Origin: Liolophura sinensis
Taxonomy: Eukaryota > Mollusca > Polyplacophora > Chitonida > Chitonidae
Reading direction: 5' to 3'
DNA: 64,000 nt
Assembly (NCBI RefSeq): GCF_032854445.1
Contig: NC_088305.1
Location: 15,069,606 to 15,133,605, forward strand
The notes beneath the pieces were generated by a model. That model was not told the origin of the DNA and did not search any database. It was given only the letters and a program-made list of their open reading frames with translations. The first letter of the stretch is position 1. Each line of letters begins with the position of its first letter. A program made the position numbers and the translations under genes. Shown one piece after another: positions 45,341 through 56,464 of this stretch.

Positions 45341-45717
45341 CTGCATTATAAGGACAGCCATTCTCTTGCCATATACAACAAGCAGATAAAGTTTGAGGTG
45401 TAAAACTTAGTTATCATCACTTACCTGTTGGTGTTAACATGGAAATACAGGCTTCATTACAGTCTGTGTCCACAGACAGATGGAATAATTACATGTTGCA
45501 CGGACTGTACATGAATTCATTAAAAACCATTGGATCTGGCTCGAAAGTAATGAAAAGCTGTCTTGCTTTATACAAAACAGTTATTACACATTGTACTTCC
45601 GCCCCCACAGCTGAAAGTTTAGTAGTGTACTGCTGCGTGATTGTGGCATTCCACTCAACATGACAGCTTCAGACCTGATATATACATATATACTCAAAAC
45701 TACGATACTGAGAGCAG

Positions 45718-45985
45718 TATAGGGGCTTCAGAGGCGCTTCACAAAATTAGATAATTTTTTCTACTTCCGTTCAGCCTATAAAAGGGGCTTCAGAGGCGCT
45801 TCACAAACTTTTACTGCTGAGCAGCCGAGTAGGAGGGGTTTCAGAGGCATTTCACAAACTTAGATAATTTTTTCTACTTCCGTTCAGCCTATAAAAGGGG
45901 CTTCAGAGGCACTTCACAAACTTTTACTGCTGAGCAGCCTAGCAGGAGGGGTTTCAGTGGCGCTCTACAAACTTGGGCAGTTTTT
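45718..45985. repeat. Two-level tandem repeat, about 115-bp double unit
   Basis: GGGGCTTCAGAGGCGCTTCAC recurs about every 55-63 bases, alternating between followers ACTTCCGTTCAGCCTATAAAA and TTTTACTGCTGAGCAGCC. Related GCTTC..AGGCGCTTC fragments lie at 46690-46900. Confidence 0.85.
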
Positions 45986-46232
45986 CTGTAGCCTTAAATT
46001 GATCCCTAGAATAGAGCTAAAATTCAACTGATAACCATTTTCATGACAAAATCATTCAAACAATTATACTAAAAACAGAACATGTATAAGTAACATTTCA
46101 CTGTATCACTTGTCCATGAAATGTGAACAAACCCTGATAATTTCACAATGAAGAAAACCATACTCCATTTAAAATGTTGGGGCCCACTACCTGGACATGG
46201 CAGTGTGGACATGAAAGCAATAAGATAGCTTT

Positions 46233-46493
46233 GGGCCTCCGTGGCTCAGTCGGTTAGCGCGCTAGCGCAGCGTAGTGACCCAGAAGCCTCTCACCAATGC
46301 GGTTGCTGTGAGTTCAAGACCAGCTCATGCTGGCTTCCTCTCCGGCCGTACGTGGGTAGGTCTGCCAGCAACCTGCGGATGGTCATGCGTTTCCGCCGGG
46401 CTCTGCCCGGTTTCCACCCACCATAATGCTGGCCGCCGTCGTATAAGTGAAATATTCTTGAGTACGGCATAAAACACCAATCAAAAAAAAAGA
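46233..46493 (+). mobile_element. Full-length SINE family A (best copy)
   Basis: GGGCCTCCGTGGCTCAGTCG starts a clear tRNA-like head (A box TGGCTCAGTCGGTTAGCGCG, B box GAGTTCAAGACC). The body runs to CCGTCGTATAAGTGAAATATTC and GGCATAAAACACCAATCAAA, and ends in an A run. Useful as family reference. Confidence 0.96.
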
Positions 46494-47085
46494 AAAGGGT
46501 TCAACTCCTTTGCACACAAGCAGTCGCTCTACATGGGTTCAAAACACATCATGAACCTGCCATGATGATAACTTCCCTCACGTCTAAAGGAAGTCTGAAC
46601 AAAAAGGTTCCAGAGCTTGAATATGCAAGTGGTAATGAATTCAAATTCAAACGCTACACTCTACCTCAGAGGTGCATCATGTACAATCCAGACAGACTTC
46701 CAGGGTGCTCCTTGTGCGCTTCAGAGGGGCTCCCTGTGCGCTTCAGATGGGCTCCTAGTGTGCTGCATGATAGTAGCTTAATGGCGCTCTTTCATGAAGT
46801 GCCCTAGAAGCATCATTTGTATTTTTTGGACGCGCTTCTGGGGCACCTCTCTATCTCAAGTGAGGTGTAATTTGGGGGCTTCAAAGGCGCTTCTACTATT
46901 GACATCAACCAAAATAGCATCAAGTTCCTGCTCCTGGGAGTTTGACAGCCGGGTCCCCATTGGACAGTATGTGCATTTGCACATAATTTATATACATGTC
47001 TACAGATACCATAAATGCAATGTTTCGTCGTACGTAACATATTCTTCCTGGTTTAAATATGCATGTTCTTGCCCCAGTATGGCTG

Positions 47086-47158
47086 TATCTATTTACTTAT
47101 TTGATCGGAGTTTTAAGCTGGACTATTTTTTAATATTTCGTGTATATGATGGTGGGGA
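47086..47158 (-). mobile_element. SINE family A 3' fragment
   Basis: TTTACTTATTTGATCGGAGTTTTAAGC, then AATATTTCGTGTATATGATGG. Strongly diverged. Confidence 0.6.
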
Positions 47159-47166
47159 ATCTACTG

Positions 47167-47383
47167 TAATTCTTCAACCCCTTTCGCATGTTGGCAAAGT
47201 TGTATATTTATAGCATATTCTGAAGGCAATTCTTCTGTGTTGGCAGGTAAAACTTTACTTTTTGTGAAACCCTGAAACTGGCCAATCCAACCTGAATGCG
47301 GTTTTGTCCTCAAAATCATATTAATCATGTGCATAAATTGCACTGACAGCTGCTCTTTCATTTGCGAAAAGGTTGAGGAATTA
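47167..47383. mobile_element. MITE-like element with about 21-bp TIRs
   Basis: TAATTCTTCAACCCCTTTCG at the left matches the reverse complement of the right end, TAATTCCTCAACCTTTTCGC. Total about 217 bp, no ORF. Partial relatives lie at 22725-22830 and 40770-40830. Confidence 0.65.
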
Positions 47384-47762
47384 GAGTGTATCATATTTGA
47401 CCAACTGAATATCCCATTCTCCATACTACTAATACGGCATATAATAATGGAATCAGATATTTGCACAAATCCAATATATCAATGTTGCAGTAGTGAACTA
47501 TGATAGAAACTTCACAATATCTGGGTGTATATTAGTGTTTTACTATTAAAAGAATGCAGCGGTAGTAGATTAATTTTTCAGGCATATTGTGCCAAAAGTT
47601 ATAAAACCACAGATCGTGAGGCAAACGGTCATGGCGAAAATAATGTCAACAACAAAACAACAAGAGAAAACCAACTGATAACCTTTTGATAACCTTTATA
47701 AATTATGCATGTATCATGAAAATTACCTCTTTTACCACCACAGAGTTCTGAATATTTCTTGA

Positions 47763-48033
47763 AGTTTATTTGATTTATTTGTTTGATCAGTGTTTTACGC
47801 CGTACTCAAGAATATTTCACTTACACGACGGCTGCCAGCGTATTAGTGGGAGAAAACCTGACAGAGCCCAGGGTAAACCAACAACAATCCGCAGGTTGCT
47901 GGCAGATCTTCAAATGTACGGCCGGAGTGGAAGCCAGCAAGAGGTGAACTTGAACTTACAGCGACCTCATTGGTGAGAGGCTCCTTAAGGCCATTCTGCC
48001 TTACTGGGGTGTTAACCACCTTGACCACAGAGG
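47763..48033 (-). mobile_element. Full-length SINE family A
   Basis: Reverse copy from TTTGATTTATTTGTTTGATCAG to GACCACAGAGGCC. The central part and head are moderately diverged. Confidence 0.92.
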
Positions 48034-48531
48034 CCTTTTTCTCAAAAATCACACACATATTCCACATGCACTCATCTCAATGCCTGGCTTTGCTACAGCT
48101 TGGTGCAGAGAGTTAAAAAATATTCATTACCTGTATCTGATCCATGTGGGAGTTCAGTTTATTTCTCAGCTCGTATCACAGGTCTCAGCTGTCATAAAAA
48201 CATACAAACTCAGCCGGGATTGCCTGCATAAGTATAGGGGTGTCATAAAAATAAGATCCCTAGACTCCTGGTGTGATATGATAAAAAGTGTTCTCATATT
48301 CTGTGATGTGTAGAATATTTTAATCATTATATAAGCAACATCCTTATGTTAGCTCAGAATTATCAATGGGCTAAAGTGTTTGACAATTTATCAGCCTTGT
48401 TCAAATCATCCACAACTGAATAGGTACCTGTACTTTGTATGTCAGGAATTTGTTAGTCTTTCAATCTTGCATTGAGCATATATGTTCAACAGTTTATTGT
48501 CTACGTATCCCGGCGGGAGGGGGGGAGGGGG

Positions 48532-48785
48532 GCATCTGTAGCCTCGTGGTTTGCATGCTAGTGCACAGCTCAATCAATGACCCCCGAAGCCTCACACCAA
48601 TACAGGCACTGCACTATGAGTTCAAGCCCAGCTCATCCTGGCTTCCTCTCCTGCGCCATAAGTGGGAAAACATGCCAGCAGATGGTCGGAAGTTTACCCC
48701 AGGCCCTGCTCATTTACCTCCCAGCATATGCTGGCTGCTGTCGTACAAGTGAAATATTCTTGAGTAACACCAATGAAACAAATCA
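48532..48785 (+). mobile_element. SINE family A, diverged copy
   Basis: GCATCTGTAGCCTCGTGGTTTG head, GAGTTCAAGCCCAGCTCATCC (B box), GGCTTCCTCTCCTGCGCC and GTACAAGTGAAATATTCTTGAG. It follows a G-rich run at 48513-48532. Confidence 0.85.
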
Positions 48786-49028
48786 AACAAATGTATACAA
48801 GAGAGTTTGTCAGTGTTTTTTTTTTTTTTTCATTATCTACCACTGAACATGTCTGTAATGAAATACGTCAGCTTCTGTTGAATAGATCATCCATGTTGTA
48901 GCTATTTAGGGTTACCTAGAATGATGTTACAAAACCTGGGAGCTCTCCTGTACCATCATTTTTAAACACTGTGACAATGAAAAAAGTACAAACAAAAACA
49001 CCTGATAAGCAGCCAATGTTTCTTTCAG

Positions 49029-49114
49029 CTTGGCACTCGGTCAGGATGACCTTCAGGAGCACAACCTTCGCCTTTTAGCGATCCTGCTTGTTCTTGTCTT
49101 CGTCCTGGATGGGT
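49029..49114 (+). other. Candidate orphan internal exon (hydrophobic)
   Basis: Acceptor AATGTTTCTTTCAG and donor TGGGT/GTAAGC bound 86 bases with 28 open codons: LALGQDDLQEHNLRLL followed by AILLVLVFVLDG. The GC content exceeds the surroundings. The second half would be a membrane-type segment. No family is recognised and no partner exon was found. The minus strand also shows an acceptor-like CCATCCAG with open frames, so orientation is uncertain. Confidence 0.3.
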
Positions 49115-50510
49115 GTAAGCATTAGGCCTAGCTGGCTGCACTGACATCATGCAGGGAATTTACCAAACAAAGCACGACCCTTCTGATTGATGACAGACTC
49201 TATCATTCAGATTTTGGGAAGATACTTTCATAATAAATCTGAATTTGCTAAGGAAAAATAATGCAACTTCACAATATTTTTCTTCAAGCAATGACTATTT
49301 CACAAGGAGGTTTTCTTGCCTGCTCACAATGACAAGTTACCGCAATCTTCTGCTCAACACCTACGCATTTGTGACATGGGCAGCCATTCTCAGTTCATCA
49401 ATATCTGTCTATCATCTATAAGAAACCACACTGACAATCGAAAGCTAATAGGTTTTTTTGACATAAGAGCCAATTATCACAGGACGCTTTCAGCCCTAGT
49501 GATTAGCCAAGTTCATACGGGCTTCTACAACATGGCTACTGGAAGTGAATTGTCCGTCAGTGCCAAATCCCCAATGCTGAACTTCATCTTCTTGGCTTTC
49601 AAAACTTTATATTTTGAATTTTATACATATTTTTCTGTGATAATTATGACCTATATCCTGCTTTCTATGTGTAAATAATGGCAGACAATATGTTCACTTT
49701 AAGTACAAAATTAATCCCTAAGAACTCTAATATTTCTTAAAATATTAAAGTGGAAGAAAACAAAACCTGAAGCACAATAATAATTAGTGTATTACACTCA
49801 CACTGAAAACTATAGTTGTACTATCTTCATTAGTTGTCTTTCAGATGTTTTCTGGACTGAAAACAAATGCAGTCTAAAGTTTGAATGAATTTTATGACTT
49901 TTTTGTAACGCTTTTCAACAACTGTCCATTGACATCACCAACAGTTTTTTTACTACACAAACCATAATAATGTTGGAATAACTCTTTTTTTTTCTTTCAC
50001 AAGTACAACCATCAAAGGAATTTCATCTAAAGGTGAAAATGAAAGTACAAACTGGCTTTCCGAATACAACATAATCAATAGCATCCACACAGATCATTAT
50101 AGAATTCCACCGTTTTAATTATCAGGTTTGAGTGAAACACAATTCAAATTTACCCAGTACTGGATAAAGGTTTTAATAATCTAGCTTTCCTCTGGTGATC
50201 AATCTTTCATTTTCACTTTGAGACATCAGATCAAAAGGTTTTAAAACAACAAAATGTATTTTTGTAAAAATTTCAATGTAAGGATAGGATTTAAATGGCA
50301 TTAAACTGTACTTGATACATAAATGTCCATGCACTCATCAGCTGTTCTGTTTATCAATTCTTGTTTATAGGATAGATTAGTAAATGTGAACCTGCACAGG
50401 AATCTTGTTTTACAACTTACAAGATCAGGTCTCGGGCTTACACTATTGTTTTATTGATACATTAAGGTTAAACATGTCCTCCTTGATATATAATTATTTG
50501 ACGCAAATTA
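49115..50510. other. Non-coding stretch, nothing recognised
   Basis: AT-rich. The 120-codon frame at 49316-49678 has no homology I can see, no coding-like base composition and no supporting signals. Confidence 0.4.
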
Positions 50511-50512
50511 TT

Positions 50513-50652
50513 TTTTCTACGTTTATGTTGCACTAAAGAAATTCACTTATACAACGATGGCGGCCAGTATTATGGTGGGAGGAGAAAGGGTACAACTGCA
50601 TTGTACGATCACATTAGTGAGAGGCTGCGACAGTCAGTGTGCTGTGCTGACA
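50513..50652 (-). mobile_element. SINE family A, internally deleted
   Basis: AAATTCACTTATACAACGATGGCGG, CAGTATTATGGTGGGAGGAG joins directly to ATTAGTGAGAGGCTGCGACAG of the head, so the middle is missing. Confidence 0.7.
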
Positions 50653-51059
50653 CATACACTAAAAATGGAGGGTCACGTCCTACATGTGCTTAAACAGTAT
50701 GGGACTTGAGTAAACTCAAAGTTGGCTTTCCATTATTTTGGTCTTCTGTAATTCATTTCATCACTCTGTTTTTTTTTTTCAAATGTTACATACTTTTTTA
50801 AATATACATGTAATTTAGGATTGCTAAGTGAAGTAAAACAGACAAGACGAAAATTCTGGATATACTATCCTACTTGGGATACACGTTTACCATGTACATG
50901 TATTTAGCAACAGCTGGGGATCAATAGATTTGTAAAGGATAAAAGCTGATGACATCGAACACAAAGTCTATGCACTGTTTTTCTGCCCCTCGATGAACTT
51001 TACTTAACACTGATCTGGAAAGTGAGGATGGACACGCTGAGTAAATGTTGAGACCATAG

Positions 51060-51520
51060 ACACAAGTGTTCATTTTTTGTAGGCCAAAAATCATTGGCGA
51101 TCGACTTGCGCTGTCATCGGTAAACAGGAATGGTAAAAACCTGTCAATTCAAAGCCCATCTGGCCTTCCGCTCTGTAAACCTCCCAGGATTCCACTAACA
51201 TTAAACGTATCCGTTTCCAGCTTCGTGCTACGGCTATTCTGGCCCGTGATCGAAGACCGTTTAAATAACAAAAAGGCACATTTCATCGATAATCAAGCCT
51301 GTTACGCGGACTTTTTTTCCTCTGACAGGACCAATAATCAGTCAGAGGATGTGTTTTTGCTCTGGACTGATCCGGACAATTCCCATAGAGAATCCGTGGA
51401 CTGGTCTTGCTAAGACCTGTATTACGACCACACACTGAGTAAACACGGCCATCAATTACACAGACGGCACACTGCTGGTATTTGTTTTCTCTGTCCAGCC
51501 CAGCGGCAGGATCAGACAAC
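51060..51520. promoter_or_regulatory. Candidate conserved element (or cryptic exon)
   Basis: Non-repetitive, GC-balanced island with a 115-codon plus-strand frame (51066-51413) and open minus-strand frames. Motifs include GTAAACA (forkhead-like, 51120-51126) and ATCGATAATC. The minus frame reads protein-like (DRENKYQQCAVCVIDGRVYS, VCGRN) but its donor GTCTTA is weak. Regulatory DNA is my preferred reading. Confidence 0.28.
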
Positions 51521-51990
51521 CAATATTTGACCCAATTTCACAGATTTGTTTGTAACAGTAATACTCATCATAAAAGCAATGATACAAGACGCAATTCTAT
51601 AGCGATACACACGAGTCATATATAACATAATAATTTGATCATACAGAGTTTCAGGATGCCACACTCTGATGGGCTTCAGCCTTGGCTGCAGTACATGGAG
51701 TCAGCTTAATCATATGGGCACCCTCTTGAATTGCAAAGCTGCCAGGTTACACAAAAGCGTGAAATTTCTGTAATTCTAGATCAAACCCAAACTTCAAATC
51801 AAACACCATAATGACAAGTTGAAAAATGATATCATGGTTAGTCCTGCCTTGTAAATGTAGCTGTACGCTTATATTTTTCAAACTGAGAGATTTTAAAGTG
51901 CACTGATCACTACATACACATATTACAGCTAGTGTATGCAAGGTCACAATCACACACATGACTACTTGATCAATAAAATCTTTGTTGAAT

Positions 51991-52184
51991 ATTTATTTAT
52001 TTATTTATCTGATTGGTGTTTTATTTATTTATACAAGAATATTTCACTTATACAACGGCGGCCAGCATTATGGTGGGAGAAAATCGGGCCGAGCCCGGGG
52101 GAAACCCATGACCATCCGCAGGTTGCTGACAGACCTTCCCACGTACAGCCAGAGAGGAAGCCAGCATGAGCTGGACTTGAACTC
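51991..52184 (-). mobile_element. SINE family A, 5'-truncated, with target-site duplication
   Basis: Runs from TTTATTTATTTATCTGATTGG to CTGGACTTGAACTC, so it lacks the A-box part. CTTTGTTGAAT at 51980-51990 and 52185-52195 flanks it exactly. Confidence 0.93.
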
Positions 52185-52394
52185 CTTTGTTGAATGAATT
52201 TCAATCAGTATAATTCATAAGTCAATTTGAATGTAATGTAAAACAATTGGTAGATGTAGAATCTTGATTTCACATTAGTCTGTTGATAGCGTTAAGACGC
52301 ATGTCGGTTTCCTTATAGTGCAAATAATTCAAGTTTGACGAGAGAATGCAGCAATTCACTGAGGGCTAAGAGCGAGATGGAGGGTACACATGCA

Positions 52395-52785
52395 TAAAAT
52401 GTCATGTTAATCTGTATAGTCAGCGTGCAAATTATGGTCATCCTAATCTGTGTAGTCAGCATGCAAAATTATGGTCATGCTAATCTGTGTAAGCATGCAT
52501 TATGGGTCATGCTAATCTGTGTAGTCAGCCTACATTATGGTCATGCTAATCTGTGTAGTCAGCCTACATTATGGTCATGCTAATCTGTGTAGTCAGTCTG
52601 CATTATGGTCCATGTTAATCTGTATAGTCAGCGTGCAAATTATGGTCATCCTAATCTGTGTAGTCAGCCTACATTATGGTCATGCTAATCTGTGTAGTCA
52701 GCCTACATTATGGTCATGCTAATCTGTGTAGTCAGCCTACATTATGGTCATGCTAATCTGTATAGTCAGCCTACATTACGGTTGA
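52395..52785. repeat. Minisatellite, 34-bp unit, about 11 copies
   Basis: Unit GTAGTCAGCCTACATTATGG plus TCATGCTAATCTGT. Left copies are more diverged. Confidence 0.95.
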
Positions 52786-52799
52786 CCAGATTTCATGCC

Positions 52800-53855
52800 C
52801 ACCACGCTTTATTCAAGACATTGAATCATCAAATTTCAGTTTGTTTAGAAAATTCCAGAAAGAGAGGGGAAAACAGACAAAAGGTCGTTTAATTTTTTGT
52901 AGATGATATATGTCCTCATACAGGTATGCAAATGTCACATAAAACAGGACTAATGGGCTTTAGATTGCAATTGCAATGTTACAAATGCAATTTCATAAAC
53001 AATTTTCAATACACCACATGTATGCTTATACATGTACATGTATATGCTTGCTAACCAAATACATGGTTCACTTTCATCAATGCAGGGCAATGATATTGTC
53101 CGATAATGGATTTTCTTTAATGTCTACTACAAATATGCTATGTGTCCAGTGAAATGGAATCTGCCTGCTTAATCTTCATGTGTGTTTCCTGTACTGCGGA
53201 CAGCCATTATATTAGTCAGCAGGAGTAACCTTTTGAACAGACAATTGACAGGGAACCATTTAAGCAAGTATATTGATTTGTATATAGTTTTTATCTGTGG
53301 ATAAATAGTGGCCTTGTCAATACATTAAGACCAAAGATACATTTATATGGTACATTGATATGGTACATTTATACGGCTATTTATCCAGCCAAAAAAATCA
53401 GTATGGTAAAGGAGGTAGGAGTACAGTTGATAAGACAATTGATGACAATAATACAAGACTGTCTAAGACATTAATTACCAAGAAAATTTTGCTAATCGCT
53501 CCACATGCATGTATGTGTAAATCTACTATGTTCATGTTTTACTATGATACAATTAACAGCAATATAACAATTTTCTCTCAATGTATACTTCATGGATAAG
53601 GCAAGTTAATACAAGGCGCTTAAGGGTACATTTGAGCAACAAGTGTATATGGAAGTAATACATTGTAATAAAAAGGCTAAATATCTTTTTTAATAATCCC
53701 ACACTTTTGTCCAAAAATGTTTATAGTGCAAGGTCTACGATGTTACAATGTATCTGTTACGTCCCAAAAATGCTTTATAGTGCAACGTCTATGATGTTAC
53801 AATATATTAGTTTCTGTTGTAACCTCATACTGTCTTTAATGTGACATCATCATGA
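52800..53855. other. Non-coding stretch, nothing recognised
   Basis: AT-rich. No SINE, array or exon-like frame with splice support. Confidence 0.4.
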
Positions 53856-53861
53856 TGGTTT

Positions 53862-54232
53862 ACTGCTTCAGTGGCCTAATGGTTAGAGCATTCGCCTTGA
53901 AGTAGGGAGACCCCGGGATCAAATCCTGCTCCTGTCATACCAAAGACTTTAAAAATGGTACTTGCTGCTGCCTCGCTTGGCCCTCAGCACTGAGAGGCTA
54001 GCATGGTTAAAGCAAGTGTTAGGTTACATGACTGGGTGGCTCGCTGTCAGTATAATGTGACAACGTGCGATGTCATGTTTGGTGTCTTCAGCATGGTACT
54101 TCAGTGGCAGCAGCACTTTGGCGGCATGCATTCACCTTACCAGGATTAGACACAATTTATTAGACACAATTCTAACGAGTCCTCGTTGTCCACAAAAATT
54201 GTTATGTACGACGTTAAACCCCCAAGTATAAA
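53862..54232 (+). mobile_element. SINE family C, full length
   Basis: tRNA-like head GTGGCCTAATGGTTAGAGC (A box) and GGGATCAAATCCTG (B box), then AAAGACTTTAAAAATGGTAC and the tail TTATGTACGACGTTAAACCC. A second copy lies at 60.7 kb. Confidence 0.85.
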
Positions 54233-54469
54233 GTATTCATCAGGACTGCTCCCGGGTGTTTAACAGGTCTACAACAGGTCTGTGTTTAACATATTTAACA
54301 GGTCCACACTGACATATATACGTATGCCTGCACTTAGACGTAAAAGAACTCAGTAATACCGGAGCATTCAAACACATGTACATGCAATTATTCTTGCTCA
54401 TATAACTTAAACATTTTTGAATTACTGGACTGGAATCCCATTTTTGGTACATACCATTTTATTTTATCA

Positions 54470-55150
54470 TAACTTAACAATAGAAATCAACTTGCCCCTG
54501 ATTTACATAAATGTACATGTATACTATTTTCAATAGTTGTTCACATACATCATAGTTGTTTAAAATTTGTTTGTTTTTTTTTTATTTTTTTTTTAAATAA
54601 TACAATTTATTTTTACCATAACTAAATGAAAGAAACCGAACTTAACTGCACGGGATTTACATAAATGTACATGTATACTATTTTCAATAGTTGTTCACAT
54701 ACATCATAGTTGTTTAAAATTTGTTTGTTTTTTTTATTTTTTTATTTTTTTTTTAAATAATACAATTTATTTTTACCATAACTAAATGAAAGAAACCGAA
54801 CTTAACTGCACGGGATTTACATAAATGTACATGTATACTATTTTCAATAGTTGTTCACATACATCATAGTTGTTTAAAATTTGTTTGTTTTTTTTATTTT
54901 TTTATTTTTTTTTTTAAATAATACAATTTATTTTTACCATAACTAAATGAAAGAAACCGAACTTAACTGCACGGGATTTACATAAATGTACATGTATACT
55001 ATTTTCAATAGTTGTTCACATACATCATAGTTGTTTAAAATTTGTTTGTTTTTTTTTTCTTTTTTTTTAAATAATACAATTTATTTTTACCATAACTAAA
55101 TGAAAGAAACCGAACTTAACTGCACGGGATTTACATAAATGTTCACGTAT
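54470..55150. repeat. Tandem repeat of about 160 bp, about 4 copies
   Basis: Each unit has GAACTTAACTGCACGGGATT, TACATAAATGTACATGTATAC, CAATAGTTGTTCACATACATC and a T-rich run of variable length. The CTTAACTGCACGGG landmarks are at 54641, 54801, 54962 and 55115. Confidence 0.95.
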
Positions 55151-55627
55151 AGATGTACTGGTTTTCATAGTAATATATCAAATTTATACAAGGTTTATAT
55201 TATGGTTATAAAAATCCTTAGCAATTTAAACAAGAACAAATGTTCCACTGCGGCAGACTGGGGATGGTTAAAGAGGATTTCTCATGATAAAGTTTTCTAT
55301 GGTTAGAAAACAAATTGGCTATGACAGTTAGGTGATTGATTTTTGTTTTGAACTAAGTTATATAACCAGTGGGTGACCAATCATGAAGACAAAACACACC
55401 TGGTCCACGTACATATACTCATTATCAGGGTACTTGACAAATCTGTTAGACAAACCCATCCATTTCCTACATAAGTGAGTACCACATTTACACCTGACCT
55501 AATCTGAGTCTGCTTCATTTGGCTTCAGAGCGCAGCTAGTATATGTACATGTCATGTGCTGCAGTAATGATAATGATATATATCATGATGTCAGTATAAC
55601 GACACATTAAAATGTCTAGCAATGCAA

Positions 55628-55750
55628 GCAAACCTGCGAATGTGCATGGGTTTCCTCCCATGGGTTTCCTCCCATGCAGTGCCCACTTTCTTCCCGTTGT
55701 ATAAGTGAACTATTCTTGAGTACAGCGTAAATGACCATTAAAATAAATAT
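55628..55750 (+). mobile_element. SINE family A 3' part
   Basis: AACCTGCGAATGTGCATGGG, a duplicated TTTCCTCCCATGGG, GTTGTATAAGTGAACTATTC and CCATTAAAATAAATAT. Confidence 0.75.
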
Positions 55751-55809
55751 AATGTCTAGGGTCAGCTTAATATGAACACACACATAATTAAACAGTCATT
55801 TGTATACAC

Positions 55810-55955
55810 TAATGCATGATAGTATTTATGGTCATGATAATGGCATGATAATGTTTATGGTCATGATAATGTTTATGGTCATGATAATGTTTATGGTCAT
55901 GATAATGGCATGATAATGTTTATGGTCATGATAATGGTATGATAATGTTTAATGT
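55810..55955. repeat. Short tandem repeat TGATAATGTTTATGGTCA
   Basis: About seven imperfect 18-bp units, some extended by TGGCATGATAA. Confidence 0.9.
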
Positions 55956-56154
55956 AAAGGTGCTTATCAGTATAATGTCACTAATGTAAAATGCTGCTGA
56001 TGAGACCACGACTGCTTATAACATGTACATAAATCCTGAAAACATTTCTGAGTAAAAGTCCCTACAGCTAAGTTAATTTACAAAGTGAAATTTTTTGACT
56101 GAATTCTCCTGATCAGTAGAACAAAACATACCGCATCTAAATGGGGGATTATTA

Positions 56155-56245
56155 CTCAACTTGGTGACATCCACTGTAAACTTGGTGACATCCACTGCAA
56201 ACTTGGTGACATCCACTGTAAACTTGGTGACATCCACTGTAAAGG
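56155..56245. repeat. Minisatellite, 21-bp unit, about 4 copies
   Basis: Unit AACTTGGTGACATCCACTGTA. Confidence 0.92.
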
Positions 56246-56464
56246 ATGTCTACTCTCTTTGTTTGATTGTAATATATTTGCTTACAAATTGGCTTAACAC
56301 TGCTTTCACGGCACTCTCTACTATACCATGCCCCTGTGCAAGTATGACAGTGGTACAAGAATGACAGTGGTACAAGTATGTCAGTGGTACAAGTATGTGT
56401 GGCCATCAGATTTCCTTATCAAGGCAGGTGCTAAAAGTAATCAGCCTTAATGGCTAAGATTGTT

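Noticed and set aside
46233-46305. tRNA gene-like sequence with A and B boxes
   Set aside because: It is the head of a SINE, followed directly by the conserved SINE body; it does not fold as a full tRNA cloverleaf by eye.
49316-49678. 120-codon plus ORF
   Set aside because: AT-rich chance frame; no domain, signal peptide or splice context.
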